From assembly GCF_040096455.1 (NCBI RefSeq), contig NZ_JBBMER010000001.1, forward strand, positions 62,001 through 126,000: a stretch of DNA of 64,000 bases, written 5' to 3'. A program made the translations under genes and the position numbers. The notes beneath the pieces were generated by a model. The model made no database searches, was not told the origin of the DNA, and saw only the letters and a list, made by a program, of their open reading frames with translations. Each line of letters opens with the position of its first letter. Position 1 is the stretch's first letter. Shown here in pieces: positions 33,803 to 42,454 of this stretch. This DNA is from Lachnospira rogosae (GTDB lineage: Bacteria; Bacillota; Clostridia; Lachnospirales; Lachnospiraceae).

Positions 33803-34951
33803 ATGCAGATTAAAGAGTTTAAAGAAAAAGAAGTAGATGTGAAGGATAAGTCTTTGAGCAATAAAGTATATTTTGCTGTTGGTGGAATAGTCCTTGCAGT
33901 GATATTGATAGTTGCAGTATTTATAAAGGTTAATGAATTTGACATAAGAGATTATATAAAGCCTGTGTATACAGGTGCTGACGGATATGCTTCGGTGACA
34001 TTTGTTGTAGATGAAGATGCACTGTCTAATAAGCTTTTAGGAAAGAAAGCTGATGACGATAAGAAATATTATGTTAGAAAGTTCATTGAATCAATAAATG
34101 TATACACAACAGATACCGATATTAAAAATGGTGATAAAGTCCACTGCGAGATAGAATTTAATGATACCTATGCAGATAATGCAGGTGTTGATATTAATAA
34201 GAAGCAGTATACTTATAAGGCTAAAGGCATTAATGCAGGTGCAAAGATAGACATATACAGCGGGGTTGATGTAACATTTTCAGGAATAAGCCCTGATGCC
34301 AGAATTATAATAGACAATGACTGGGATGATGATTATCTTAAGACACTTACATTTACTGCGGACAAGGCATCTTCAATTAAACTTAATGACAGTATTAAGG
34401 TAAGCTGTGATGTATCTTATGAAGATATGGCAAGGCACGGCATACTTGCCAAAGCCTGTGAGATGATTTATACAGCAGATAAACTTGCTGCTTACTGCGA
34501 TGATTATACTAAAGTTAATAAAGATGTTATGGCTGACATATATAAAGAGATTAAGGAAACTATCACTAAAGAAACAGAAGATGCAACCTACAGAATGTTG
34601 TATGTGGCAACAGGCAACACAGATTACCTGTATCATCTTAATGAAGAAAATGTATCTGATGTCAATATTGATGCGGCGTATTTCCTTAAGGCTTTGGCAG
34701 CAGGACAGGAAGCGGATAATTATATTATCGTTCAGGCATCGGCTGTTGTAAGTGATAATGAGAGCAGTGAGCCTGTCAGCTATGTATTCAGATATGCTAA
34801 TGCGTATATCACAGTTGATGGTGATTTTAATGTAGGACACGATAACCAGAATAAGCGTTTTATATGCGGAACAGACAGAGGGGTACTGTATGAGGAGTAT
34901 ATAGGTGCCCTTTCAGATAATTACAGCATAGACAGAATAGATAATAATTAA
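33803..34951 (+). CDS. Single-pass membrane protein of unknown function
   Basis: A 382-residue protein: a short charged cytosolic N-terminus, one transmembrane helix (about 22-42, VYFAVGGIVLAVILIVAVFI), and a large extracytoplasmic part rich in Asp, Lys and Tyr. That part has two similar beta-rich segments with YASVTFVVDEDAL and VTFSGISPDARI, so it may be an immunoglobulin-like or DUF repeat surface protein. I do not recognise a family. The ATG follows AAGGAGGCTTTCGGTGT and it lies 15 bp after the aminopeptidase P gene, so the two are co-transcribed. Confidence 0.8.
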   Translation: MQIKEFKEKEVDVKDKSLSNKVYFAVGGIVLAVILIVAVFIKVNEFDIRDYIKPVYTGADGYASVTFVVDEDALSNKLLGKKADDDKKYYVRKFIESINVYTTDTDIKNGDKVHCEIEFNDTYADNAGVDINKKQYTYKAKGINAGAKIDIYSGVDVTFSGISPDARIIIDNDWDDDYLKTLTFTADKASSIKLNDSIKVSCDVSYEDMARHGILAKACEMIYTADKLAAYCDDYTKVNKDVMADIYKEIKETITKETEDATYRMLYVATGNTDYLYHLNEENVSDVNIDAAYFLKALAAGQEADNYIIVQASAVVSDNESSEPVSYVFRYANAYITVDGDFNVGHDNQNKRFICGTDRGVLYEEYIGALSDNYSIDRIDNN

Positions 34952-35074
34952 TAGCTGGCGTTACAGCATACAGAGAAATTAATAGAAGCAGTCGAAGAAT
35001 AGATAATAATTAATATTTGCTGTTATAGTGTGCAGAAGAATTAATAAAAGTAATCTAAGAACAGATAGTAATTA
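34934..35074. repeat. 62-nt tandem duplication spanning a gene end (two full copies and a partial third)
   Basis: Units start at 34934, 34996 and 35058, exactly 62 nt apart. Each begins AGAAT/CAGATA-ATAATTA and, in the two full units, continues through a GCTG/GCGTTA-like core and GAATTAATA-AAG. The first unit includes the stop codon of the preceding membrane-protein gene, so part of the 3' coding end was duplicated into the intergenic space. Confidence 0.75.
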
Positions 35075-35098
35075 TGGATACAGTGGGAGGAAGTTGAA

Positions 35099-35962
35099 TT
35101 GATAACAGTAGAACAACTTTTGATGACAGCGAGGGAAGAAGGCGCGTCAGATGTGCATATTACAGTTGGTGTGCCTCCAAGAATGAGAGTGAACGGACGA
35201 ATTGCTAATCTTGATTATCCAAGCTTGTCAGAGACAGATTGTAGTAAGATAATATACAGTATAATGGATGACAGGCAGATGGAACTGTTCAGGGATAATA
35301 AGCAGATTGAATTTGCATTGTCAGTGCCTAAGGCAGGAAGATACAGAGTCAGTGCATTTATGCAAAAAGGGCTTCCTGCCTGTGCAATACGACTTGTAAC
35401 AGACAGTGTATCAGCACCAGGGGATATAGGTGTTCCTAAAGAGTTGATTGACATATGTGATAGCGAAAGCGGACTTGTTATTCTTGGCGGAGTGGCAGGA
35501 AGCGGTAAATCTACGACAATTGCCTCGATTATTGATTATATTAATGAGAATAAATGTGTTCATATACTGACATTGGAAGACCCTATTGAGTATGTACACA
35601 CCCATAAAAATGCTATTGTGAACCAGCGTGAGGTAGGCATAGATGTGGCTTCTTATGATGAGGGGCTTAAGCTTGCAATAAGAGAAGATGTAGATGTGAT
35701 TCAGGTTGGAAGAATGAGTGAGCCAGATACGGTTAAAGCAGTAATAAAAGCGGCTAAAGCCGGAAGTTTTGTTATTGCTGCTGTTGATGTCGCTGGTACT
35801 AAAGATATAATTCAGAGCATTATTGATGAATTTCCTCCTTCAGAGAAAGAGAAGATAAATACACAGCTTAAGGAAGTCTTAAAAATGGTTGTGTCACAGA
35901 AGTTAATACAACAGGATAAAGATGGCACAAAGGCTTCTTTTGAGATATTAAAGATTAATTAA
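35099..35962 (+). CDS. Degenerate PilT-like ATPase
   Basis: A 287-residue relative of the type IV pilus retraction ATPase PilT, shorter than the usual 340-370. The N-terminal domain (EEGASDVHITVGVPPRMRVNG) and Walker A GGVAGSGKST (Lys137) are intact, as is the Asp box TLEDPIEYVH. However the Walker B motif VGEMRD of PilT reads VGRMSE, with Arg205 replacing the catalytic Glu. The His box TLHT reads AVDV, with Asp230 replacing His. ATP binding may persist but hydrolysis is doubtful. No pilin or pilus assembly gene is nearby; a DHH phosphoesterase follows 16 bp later. The start is TTG after GGGAGGAAG. Confidence 0.85.
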   Translation: MITVEQLLMTAREEGASDVHITVGVPPRMRVNGRIANLDYPSLSETDCSKIIYSIMDDRQMELFRDNKQIEFALSVPKAGRYRVSAFMQKGLPACAIRLVTDSVSAPGDIGVPKELIDICDSESGLVILGGVAGSGKSTTIASIIDYINENKCVHILTLEDPIEYVHTHKNAIVNQREVGIDVASYDEGLKLAIREDVDVIQVGRMSEPDTVKAVIKAAKAGSFVIAAVDVAGTKDIIQSIIDEFPPSEKEKINTQLKEVLKMVVSQKLIQQDKDGTKASFEILKIN

Positions 35963-35978
35963 GAAAATGAGGGTTAAG

Positions 35979-36956
35979 ATGACAAAGCTTGAAGAAATAA
36001 TATCTTGTATTAAAGGAAACAGTGTGTATGTACAGATGCACAATTTTCCAGATCCTGATGCTATAGCAAGTGCATATGGTATGAAGTATCTTTTAAGAGC
36101 AGAAGGGATAGATGCACAGATTGTATATAAGGGCAGTATTGAAAATACAGTTACCGCAAAGATGGTAAAGCTTCTTAATATTGATATTCTTGAAGTAAAA
36201 AGTGCCTGGGAACTGGATTGTAACAGAGAAGTTATTATTGTTGATGCACAGAATGGCAATGCCAACATAATAGATATGCACTCAGACAAGACAATCTGTA
36301 TAGACCATCACCCAGTATATAATGACAGCAAATATGTATTTAAGGACATAAGACCAGATGTCGGGGCATGTGCTTCAATCATAGCTTCGTATTATATAGA
36401 AAATGATGTTGTTATTGATATTCATATGGCAACGGCACTGCTCTATGGAATAAAGGTTGATACAGCAGATATGAAGCGTGGTGTTACAAAGCTGGATCTT
36501 GATATGTTCTATTATCTTTACAACCGTGCAGACCATAAAGTTCTTAATAATCTTGACACAAGCGTAAGACAGTATGACGATTTAAAAGCTTATGCCTATG
36601 CAATTGCCAATGTTGATATACAGAATGACATCTGTTTTGCAAGTGCAGGGGACAACTGCAAGGAGTCATTGATTGCCTCTATATGCGATTTTATAATGTC
36701 TTTGGATGGTGTTAATCTTGCAATAGTATATTCGGCTAAAGAAGAGGGTATAAAGCTGTCAATAAGAAGTAATGGAAGCTACGATTCGGGAAGAATATCT
36801 AATAAAGCATTATGTGATATAGGTAATGGTGGCGGACACGAGCATATGGCTGGTGGTTTTATAAGCTATGATAAGTTAGAAAGAAAAGATGCCGCAGGCA
36901 TAAGAGAAATCATAAAAAACAGATTTATGTCAGAAGTTAATAAAGTAAATAAATAA
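35979..36956 (+). CDS. DHH/DHHA1 family phosphoesterase
   Basis: A 325-residue manganese phosphoesterase of the NrnA/RecJ-like superfamily. NFPDPDAIAS (from residue 22), VIIVDAQ, DHH (109-111) and the C-terminal DHHA1 motif GNGGGHEHMAGG are all present. Such enzymes degrade nanoRNA, pAp or cyclic dinucleotide products; which of these applies cannot be told. The ATG at 35979 has GAGGG just upstream; the ATG at 35967 lies next to the pilT-like stop. It is probably one transcript with the PilT-like gene. Confidence 0.9.
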   Translation: MTKLEEIISCIKGNSVYVQMHNFPDPDAIASAYGMKYLLRAEGIDAQIVYKGSIENTVTAKMVKLLNIDILEVKSAWELDCNREVIIVDAQNGNANIIDMHSDKTICIDHHPVYNDSKYVFKDIRPDVGACASIIASYYIENDVVIDIHMATALLYGIKVDTADMKRGVTKLDLDMFYYLYNRADHKVLNNLDTSVRQYDDLKAYAYAIANVDIQNDICFASAGDNCKESLIASICDFIMSLDGVNLAIVYSAKEEGIKLSIRSNGSYDSGRISNKALCDIGNGGGHEHMAGGFISYDKLERKDAAGIREIIKNRFMSEVNKVNK

Positions 36957-37073
36957 TAAAAAAGACTTGCATAATATGTATACATATGATATATATAATA
37001 TATTGAAATACATATTATGCCAGTTGATAATAATAATATTTCAATATTAGTAATCTTAGGCAGTATGTCTTAA

Positions 37074-37157
37074 GATTAGTGAGTTATCGTTAATGAATAA
37101 TTAGTTAATATTAACAATTAACAGGCTGATATTGATGATTAGTGAGTTGTTGTTAAT
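37074..37157. repeat. 63-nt-period duplication in the DHH-yifB gap
   Basis: GATTAGTGAGTTATCGTTAAT (37074) recurs as GATTAGTGAGTTGTTGTTAAT (37137), 19 of 21 identical, at a 63-nt offset. The 307-bp gap (36957-37263) is very AT-rich with several TTAATATTAA-type inverted repeats and a TATAAT at 37205 without a clear -35. No gene is seen before the small ORF at 37264. Confidence 0.55.
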
Positions 37158-37263
37158 AATTGCTGAGCAGTTATTAATGAGTATTCTTTGGTAATATTAT
37201 GCTCTATAATATTACATTCCCAATTATTTAAAATGTTACAACTAAATAGTATTGCAGGGACTT

Positions 37264-37371
37264 ATGATTATTGTAGTTATTATAATCGTTTTAGTTATGG
37301 CTATAGCTTTAGTTATAGTTGTAGTGATAAGTTTGAGAAAGGAAAAGGGTGAGATGTGTTTAGCAGAGTGA
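37264..37371 (+). CDS. 35-residue single-helix membrane protein overlapping yifB
   Basis: An open reading frame from ATG 37264 to TGA 37371, preceded by GCAGGGA. It encodes an almost uninterrupted hydrophobic helix (MIIVVIIIVLVMAIALVIVV), then SLRKEKGEMCLAE, a charged tail typical of a tiny membrane-anchored protein. It overlaps the yifB GTG by 16 nt, and the yifB ribosome site lies inside it, so the two are probably translationally coupled. No family is recognised. It could be a chance ORF, but the composition and signal argue otherwise. Confidence 0.55.
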   Translation: MIIVVIIIVLVMAIALVIVVVISLRKEKGEMCLAE

Positions 37372-38999
37372 TAAGTGCGGCTGTATACGGAATTGATGCA
37401 TATATTGTTAATGTAGAAACAGACGTTGGTTTTGGACTTCCGACATTTGATATGAGTGGAGCACTTGGGTCTAAGGTAAGAGAGGCGAAAGACAGGGTCA
37501 GGGTGGCAATTAAGAATTCGGGTATTGAACTTACACCGCAGAAGATAGTTATTAATATATCGCCAGCCAATATAAGAAAGGAGGGCACAATATACGACCT
37601 TCCAATTGCAATAGGGATACTGGCGGCAAATGGCTGTTTTGATTTAAAGATATTGGAAAATGTATTGATTATAGGCGAGGTAAGTCTTGACGGAAGCATT
37701 AATCCGGTTAAAGGAGTGCTTCCTATGGTATGTGCGGCTAAAGAGGCAGGAATTGACAACTGCATAATTCCGAAGGCTAATATAGCAGAGGGCAGAATTA
37801 TGAATAATATTAATATATATGGAGTTGAAACGCTAAGCCAGACTATAGAGATATTAAAGAATATAGCCGTAATAGATGGAAGTAGAAAGAATATAAAGCA
37901 GGCTGATGTGAAATCTGGTGAATGTAATAAGTCAGATGGCAACATTAATAATGATACTTATAATGTATTGGAACGCTCGCGGGTTAAGTTTACATATGGT
38001 TCAGAAGTGAAAAATAATAATCACTCGTGCAGTTATAATATTGATTATAGTGATATATCAGGGCAGGAAGCTGCAAAGCGTGCAACGATGATAGCTGTAT
38101 CAGGTATGCATAATATAATGTATATAGGTCCACCAGGGAGCGGCAAGACAATGCTTGCCCAGAGAATACCGACAATAATGCCGGATATGGATTATGAGGA
38201 GCAGTTAAGGCTTACGAAGATATATAGTGTCGCAGGACTGCTGGATAGTGAGGGTGGAATTATGGTAAAAAGACCATTTAGAAATCCACACCATACAATA
38301 ACACAGGCGGCGTTGCTTGGAGGAGGAGCTGTGCCAAGACCGGGAGAAATAACGTTATCGGAGGGTGGTGTGTTATTTTTGGATGAGATGACGGAATTTA
38401 ATCAGGTTATTATGGAAGCGTTAAGACAGCCTTTGGAGGATAAGGTTATAACGCTTGTAAGGGTTAATGCAGCGTATACATATCCAGCACATTTTATGCT
38501 TGCAGCAGCTATCAATCCGTGTAAATGCGGCTATTATCCTGACAGGAACAGGTGCCATTGTTCGGAATATGACATAAGAAGATATATAGGAAGAATAAGC
38601 AATCCTATGTGGGACAGATTTGATATGTGTGTTAAGGTTGATGAGGTATCCTATGAAGTTATGAGGAATAAGGGAAATGTGGATACTATATATAATTCTA
38701 CCGATATGAAAAATAAAGTTGAAGCCGCAAGACAAATGCAAAAGGACAGATTCAAAAAGCTTGATATTAATTATAATTCGCAGATGGGAGTGAGGGAAAT
38801 ACATAAATACTGTACATTGAATGTGGAGTGCAATGAGCTTATGGAGAGAATGTATAAGCAGCACCATATGAGTGCCAGGGCATATAATAAAGTTCTAAAG
38901 ACAGCAAGGACAATCGCTGATCTGAAGGGAAGTGTTAATATAGAAAAAGAGCACCTTACGGAAGCGTTATTCTATAAGAACTGCGAGGTGAAAAGTTGA
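37356..38999 (+). CDS. comM: YifB/ComM family Mg-chelatase-like AAA+ ATPase
   Basis: A 547-residue AAA+ protein; ComM is a branch-migration helicase used in natural transformation. The N-terminal Lon-substrate-like domain (VNVETDVGFGLPTFDMSGAL) is followed by the AAA+ domain with Walker A GPPGSGKTML, Walker B GVLFLDEM and RNPHHT. A CKCGYYPDRNRCHC zinc-like loop and the C-terminal domain follow. A 50-residue Asn/Lys-rich spacer between the first two domains is longer than usual. The start is GTG at 37356 after AAGGGTGAG. The dprA start overlaps its stop, a common pair. Confidence 0.92.
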   Translation: MFSRVISAAVYGIDAYIVNVETDVGFGLPTFDMSGALGSKVREAKDRVRVAIKNSGIELTPQKIVINISPANIRKEGTIYDLPIAIGILAANGCFDLKILENVLIIGEVSLDGSINPVKGVLPMVCAAKEAGIDNCIIPKANIAEGRIMNNINIYGVETLSQTIEILKNIAVIDGSRKNIKQADVKSGECNKSDGNINNDTYNVLERSRVKFTYGSEVKNNNHSCSYNIDYSDISGQEAAKRATMIAVSGMHNIMYIGPPGSGKTMLAQRIPTIMPDMDYEEQLRLTKIYSVAGLLDSEGGIMVKRPFRNPHHTITQAALLGGGAVPRPGEITLSEGGVLFLDEMTEFNQVIMEALRQPLEDKVITLVRVNAAYTYPAHFMLAAAINPCKCGYYPDRNRCHCSEYDIRRYIGRISNPMWDRFDMCVKVDEVSYEVMRNKGNVDTIYNSTDMKNKVEAARQMQKDRFKKLDINYNSQMGVREIHKYCTLNVECNELMERMYKQHHMSARAYNKVLKTARTIADLKGSVNIEKEHLTEALFYKNCEVKS

Positions 39000-40123
39000 T
39001 AAAATATGATGAATTTCTTGAAGAATATTACTGGTATTGGCTTAATAATATTAGAAACATAGGAAGAAGAAAGATTAGTAAGCTGTTGAAAAGATTCGAT
39101 TCCCCTAAGGAAATATATAACGCTGGCTCAGAATATTTAAAATGCTGCGGATTGTCTTGCAAAGATGCAGAAAATATAATCAGCTCAGTTAAAGATGAAC
39201 AGATATATAGGGATTATAATGCCTTAGTGAAAAGCAGTATTAAATTCACACATCCGGGGAAAGCGGACTATCCTGCACAGCTTATGGAAATATATGATTA
39301 TCCATATGGACTATATTATAATGGAAAGCTTCCTGACAGTGATAAGCCTTCAGTGGCAATTGTAGGTTCGAGGCAGGCAAGTCAATATGGAATGATGGTA
39401 GCGGCCAGGCTGGCATATGAGATGTCTTCATATGGAATACAGATTATAAGTGGCATGGCTGTTGGGATAGATACTGCCGCACATAAAGGAACACTTGATA
39501 ATTCAGGATATACTTGTGCAGTATTAGGAAGTGGAGTTGACATTTGTTATCCAGCTTGTAATATAGGGCTGTTTACTGATATAAAAAAGACTGGTGGTGT
39601 AATGTCAGAATATCCGGCAGGAGTAAAACCGGTCTGTGGACAGTTTCCGGAAAGAAACAGATTAATAAGCGGTCTGTCTGATGCAGTTGTAGTTGTTGAG
39701 GCAAGGGCAAAGAGTGGTTCGTTAATAACTGTAGACCAGGCGTTAGAGCAGAATAAGGATGTATATGTTATACCGGGGAGAGTTGGAGATTCATTAAGTG
39801 AGGGCTGTAATGAACTTATAAAATCAGGAGCTTATATAATGACTAAAGCTGAGGATATTTTAGAGTGTGACAGGATAAAAAATAAGCTGTCAGGCATTAA
39901 CGGTATACCGGAATATCTGCAAAAGTTGGAATCTGTATCACAATTTGAACTTGCAACACCTAAAAATATGGTGTATAGTTGTGTGGATTTGTATCCAGTG
40001 GGTATTAATGAACTAATTAATAAGACAGGATTATCATTACAGACAGTAAGCGGTGCCTTAGTTGAATTGGAATTAGAGGGTAAAATCAAAGAGACTGCAC
40101 ATAATTGTTATGCAAGAGTGTAG
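38996..40123 (+). CDS. dprA: DNA processing protein DprA (Smf)
   Basis: Loads RecA on incoming single-stranded DNA during transformation; 375 residues. The N-terminal SAM-like region is followed by the Rossmann core: VAIVGSRQASQYG, IISGMAVGIDTAAHKG, VLGSGVDICYP, FPERNRLISGLSDAVVVVEA and GSLITVDQALEQNKDVYVIPG (quoted in part). A winged-helix DprA C-terminal domain ends the protein. It begins with TTG overlapping the yifB stop (TTGA), with GAGGTG upstream. topA follows after 88 bp, the standard dprA-topA order. Confidence 0.94.
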   Translation: MIKYDEFLEEYYWYWLNNIRNIGRRKISKLLKRFDSPKEIYNAGSEYLKCCGLSCKDAENIISSVKDEQIYRDYNALVKSSIKFTHPGKADYPAQLMEIYDYPYGLYYNGKLPDSDKPSVAIVGSRQASQYGMMVAARLAYEMSSYGIQIISGMAVGIDTAAHKGTLDNSGYTCAVLGSGVDICYPACNIGLFTDIKKTGGVMSEYPAGVKPVCGQFPERNRLISGLSDAVVVVEARAKSGSLITVDQALEQNKDVYVIPGRVGDSLSEGCNELIKSGAYIMTKAEDILECDRIKNKLSGINGIPEYLQKLESVSQFELATPKNMVYSCVDLYPVGINELINKTGLSLQTVSGALVELELEGKIKETAHNCYARV

Positions 40124-40211
40124 CTTTTGGTTAATACTAAAAGACAGTAGAATATATTGTTTTGTTAGAGATTAGGCATTGTGGTAGCATATATTAAAGG
40201 AGTTAATATTA

Positions 40212-42287
40212 ATGGCAAAGTATCTTGTAATAGTGGAATCACCAGCAAAGGTGAAGACAATTAAAAAGTTTTTGGGTTCTAATTATGAAGTTATGGCATC
40301 TCAAGGGCATGTAAGAGATCTTCCGAAAAGCCAGATGGGAATAGATGTGGATAATGATTTTGAGCCTAAATATATTACAATCCGTGGTAAAGGCGAGATA
40401 CTTGCCGCACTTCGTAAGGAAGCCAAGAAGGCTGATAAAGTATACCTTGCAACCGATCCCGATAGAGAGGGAGAAGCTATATCGTGGCATTTGTCTAAGG
40501 CGTTAAAGTTGGAAGATAAGGATATATACAGAATAACATTTAACGAAATTACTAAGACAGCAGTTAAAGCAGCTATAAAAGATGCAAGAAAGATAGATAT
40601 GAATCTTGTTGATGCACAGCAGGCAAGAAGGGCTCTTGACAGAGTTGTTGGCTACAGTATAAGCCCTGTACTCTGGGCTAAGATAAAGAGAGGTCTTAGT
40701 GCAGGACGAGTACAGTCTGTGGCATTGAGAATAATATGTGACAGGGAGAATGAAATAGATGCTTTTATTCCAGAAGAATACTGGACAATGGATGCAGTCT
40801 TAGACGTAGAGGGAGAGAAAAAGCCAGTAACTGCCAAGTTCTATGGTGATGTCAATGGAAAGATTGATATCAAGAATAAAGAACAGATGGAAGATATCAA
40901 GAAAAAGCTTGAAGGCTGTGAGTATAGCGTTGACAGCATAAAGAGAGGGGAGAAGATTAAGAAGTCCCCACTTCCATTTACAACAAGTACATTACAGCAG
41001 GAGGCTTCAAAGACACTTAACTTTGCTACAGCCAAGACTATGCGTATTGCACAGCAGTTATATGAAGGCGTTGATATTGCCGGCAAGGGGACTATTGGTG
41101 TCATAACATATTTAAGAACTGATTCTACAAGAGTTGCAGAGGAAGCACAGGCAGCTTCAAAGGAATATATTGAAGCTAATTATGGTGCAGAGTATCTTAT
41201 GAAAGATGACCTTAAGAAAAAAGAAGATAAAAAGATACAGGATGCCCATGAAGCGATAAGACCAACTGATATTACACTTACTCCAGTTGTTATTAAAGAG
41301 TCGTTGTCAAGGGATCAGTTCAGATTATATCAGCTTATATGGAAAAGATTTGTTGCAAGCCAGATGGCACAGGCTGTATATGAGACAACTTCTGTTAAGA
41401 TAGCTGCTGGTGATTACCGCTTTAATATATCAGCTTCAAAGCTCTCATTTGATGGTTTTATGTCTGTATACAAGAGTGATGATGACAAGGAAGAGGCTAA
41501 TGCTTTAGTAAAAGGTATTGATGAGAATTCAAAGCTTTCTTTGGAAGAACTTAAGGAAGTACAGCATTTTACACAGCCACCAGCACATTTTACGGAAGCT
41601 TCATTAGTAAAGGCTCTTGAGGAGCTTGGAATAGGAAGACCAAGTACTTATGCTCCTACAATATCAACTATAATTGCAAGACATTACATCGCTAAGGAAC
41701 AGAAAAATCTTTATGTAACAGAGCTTGGAAAGGCTGTTAATGACTCAATGATGAAAGCATTTCCGCAGATAGTTGATGTCAACTTTACAGCTAATATGGA
41801 GTCGCTTCTTGATGGAGTTGCTGACGGAGATGTTAAGTGGAAAGAGCTTATAAAGAATTTCTATCCAGATTTAAAGGAGTCTGTTGATAAGGCAGAAAAG
41901 GATCTTGAAAATGTAAAGATAGAAGATGAAGTTACAGATGTAATATGTGACCAATGTGGACGTAATATGGTTATAAAATATGGTCCACATGGCAAGTTCT
42001 TAGGGTGTCCTGGATTTCCAGAGTGCCACAATACCAAGCCATATCTTGAAAAGATTGGTGTTGCCTGCCCAAAGTGTGGTAAGGATATAATTCTTAAGAA
42101 GACTAAGAAAGGAAGGATGTTCTATGGTTGTGAGGGATATCCGGAATGTGATTTTATGAGCTGGCAGAGACCATCGGATAAGAAGTGTCCTAAGTGCGGT
42201 GGCATAATGCTAATAAAAGGCAACAAGCTTGTATGTGCCAATGAAGAGTGCGGTTATATATTAGATACTGCTAAAAATGATAATTGA
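40212..42287 (+). CDS. topA: DNA topoisomerase I
   Basis: Relaxes negative supercoils; type IA, 691 residues. The Toprim domain shows VIVESPAKVKTIKKFLG and the acidic triad in ATDPDREGEAISWH. The active-site tyrosine is Tyr300 in VITYLRTDST. Three C-terminal zinc modules follow: CDQCGRNMV...CPGFPEC, CPKCGKDII...CEGYPEC and CPKCGGIM...CANEEC. The ATG follows AAAGGAG. It is followed by codY, as in many Firmicutes. Confidence 0.97.
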   Translation: MAKYLVIVESPAKVKTIKKFLGSNYEVMASQGHVRDLPKSQMGIDVDNDFEPKYITIRGKGEILAALRKEAKKADKVYLATDPDREGEAISWHLSKALKLEDKDIYRITFNEITKTAVKAAIKDARKIDMNLVDAQQARRALDRVVGYSISPVLWAKIKRGLSAGRVQSVALRIICDRENEIDAFIPEEYWTMDAVLDVEGEKKPVTAKFYGDVNGKIDIKNKEQMEDIKKKLEGCEYSVDSIKRGEKIKKSPLPFTTSTLQQEASKTLNFATAKTMRIAQQLYEGVDIAGKGTIGVITYLRTDSTRVAEEAQAASKEYIEANYGAEYLMKDDLKKKEDKKIQDAHEAIRPTDITLTPVVIKESLSRDQFRLYQLIWKRFVASQMAQAVYETTSVKIAAGDYRFNISASKLSFDGFMSVYKSDDDKEEANALVKGIDENSKLSLEELKEVQHFTQPPAHFTEASLVKALEELGIGRPSTYAPTISTIIARHYIAKEQKNLYVTELGKAVNDSMMKAFPQIVDVNFTANMESLLDGVADGDVKWKELIKNFYPDLKESVDKAEKDLENVKIEDEVTDVICDQCGRNMVIKYGPHGKFLGCPGFPECHNTKPYLEKIGVACPKCGKDIILKKTKKGRMFYGCEGYPECDFMSWQRPSDKKCPKCGGIMLIKGNKLVCANEECGYILDTAKNDN

Positions 42288-42368
42288 TATGTAACATATA
42301 TCAAATTAAAAAGTGATAATGAACAATTTGGGTATGTTTTACAGAGAATTGTCAGATAAAATGTGGTA

Positions 42369-42383
42369 AATTAGTTGAAAATT
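42369..42383. promoter_or_regulatory. CodY-like box overlapping the codY promoter
   Basis: AATTAGTTGAAAATT matches 12 of 15 positions of the CodY consensus AATTTTCWGAAAATT. It covers the -35 element of the codY promoter, where binding would repress. A weaker 11/15 match lies at 42347-42361. Confidence 0.45.
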
Positions 42384-42403
42384 CAAAAGTTGTGTGATAG
42401 TAT
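42375..42403 (+). promoter_or_regulatory. Sigma-A promoter of codY
   Basis: TTGAAA (42375-42380), a 17-bp spacer and TAGTAT (42398-42403), about 50 nt upstream of the codY ATG. Confidence 0.6.
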
Positions 42404-42454
42404 TTGATTATACAGATGTTTATCGGTGTAATTTAATATATGGAGGAATAAAAG

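Noticed and set aside
42284..42304. Terminator between topA and codY
   Set aside because: TTGATAT/ATATCAA can pair, but the stem is seven AT-rich pairs and no T-run follows.
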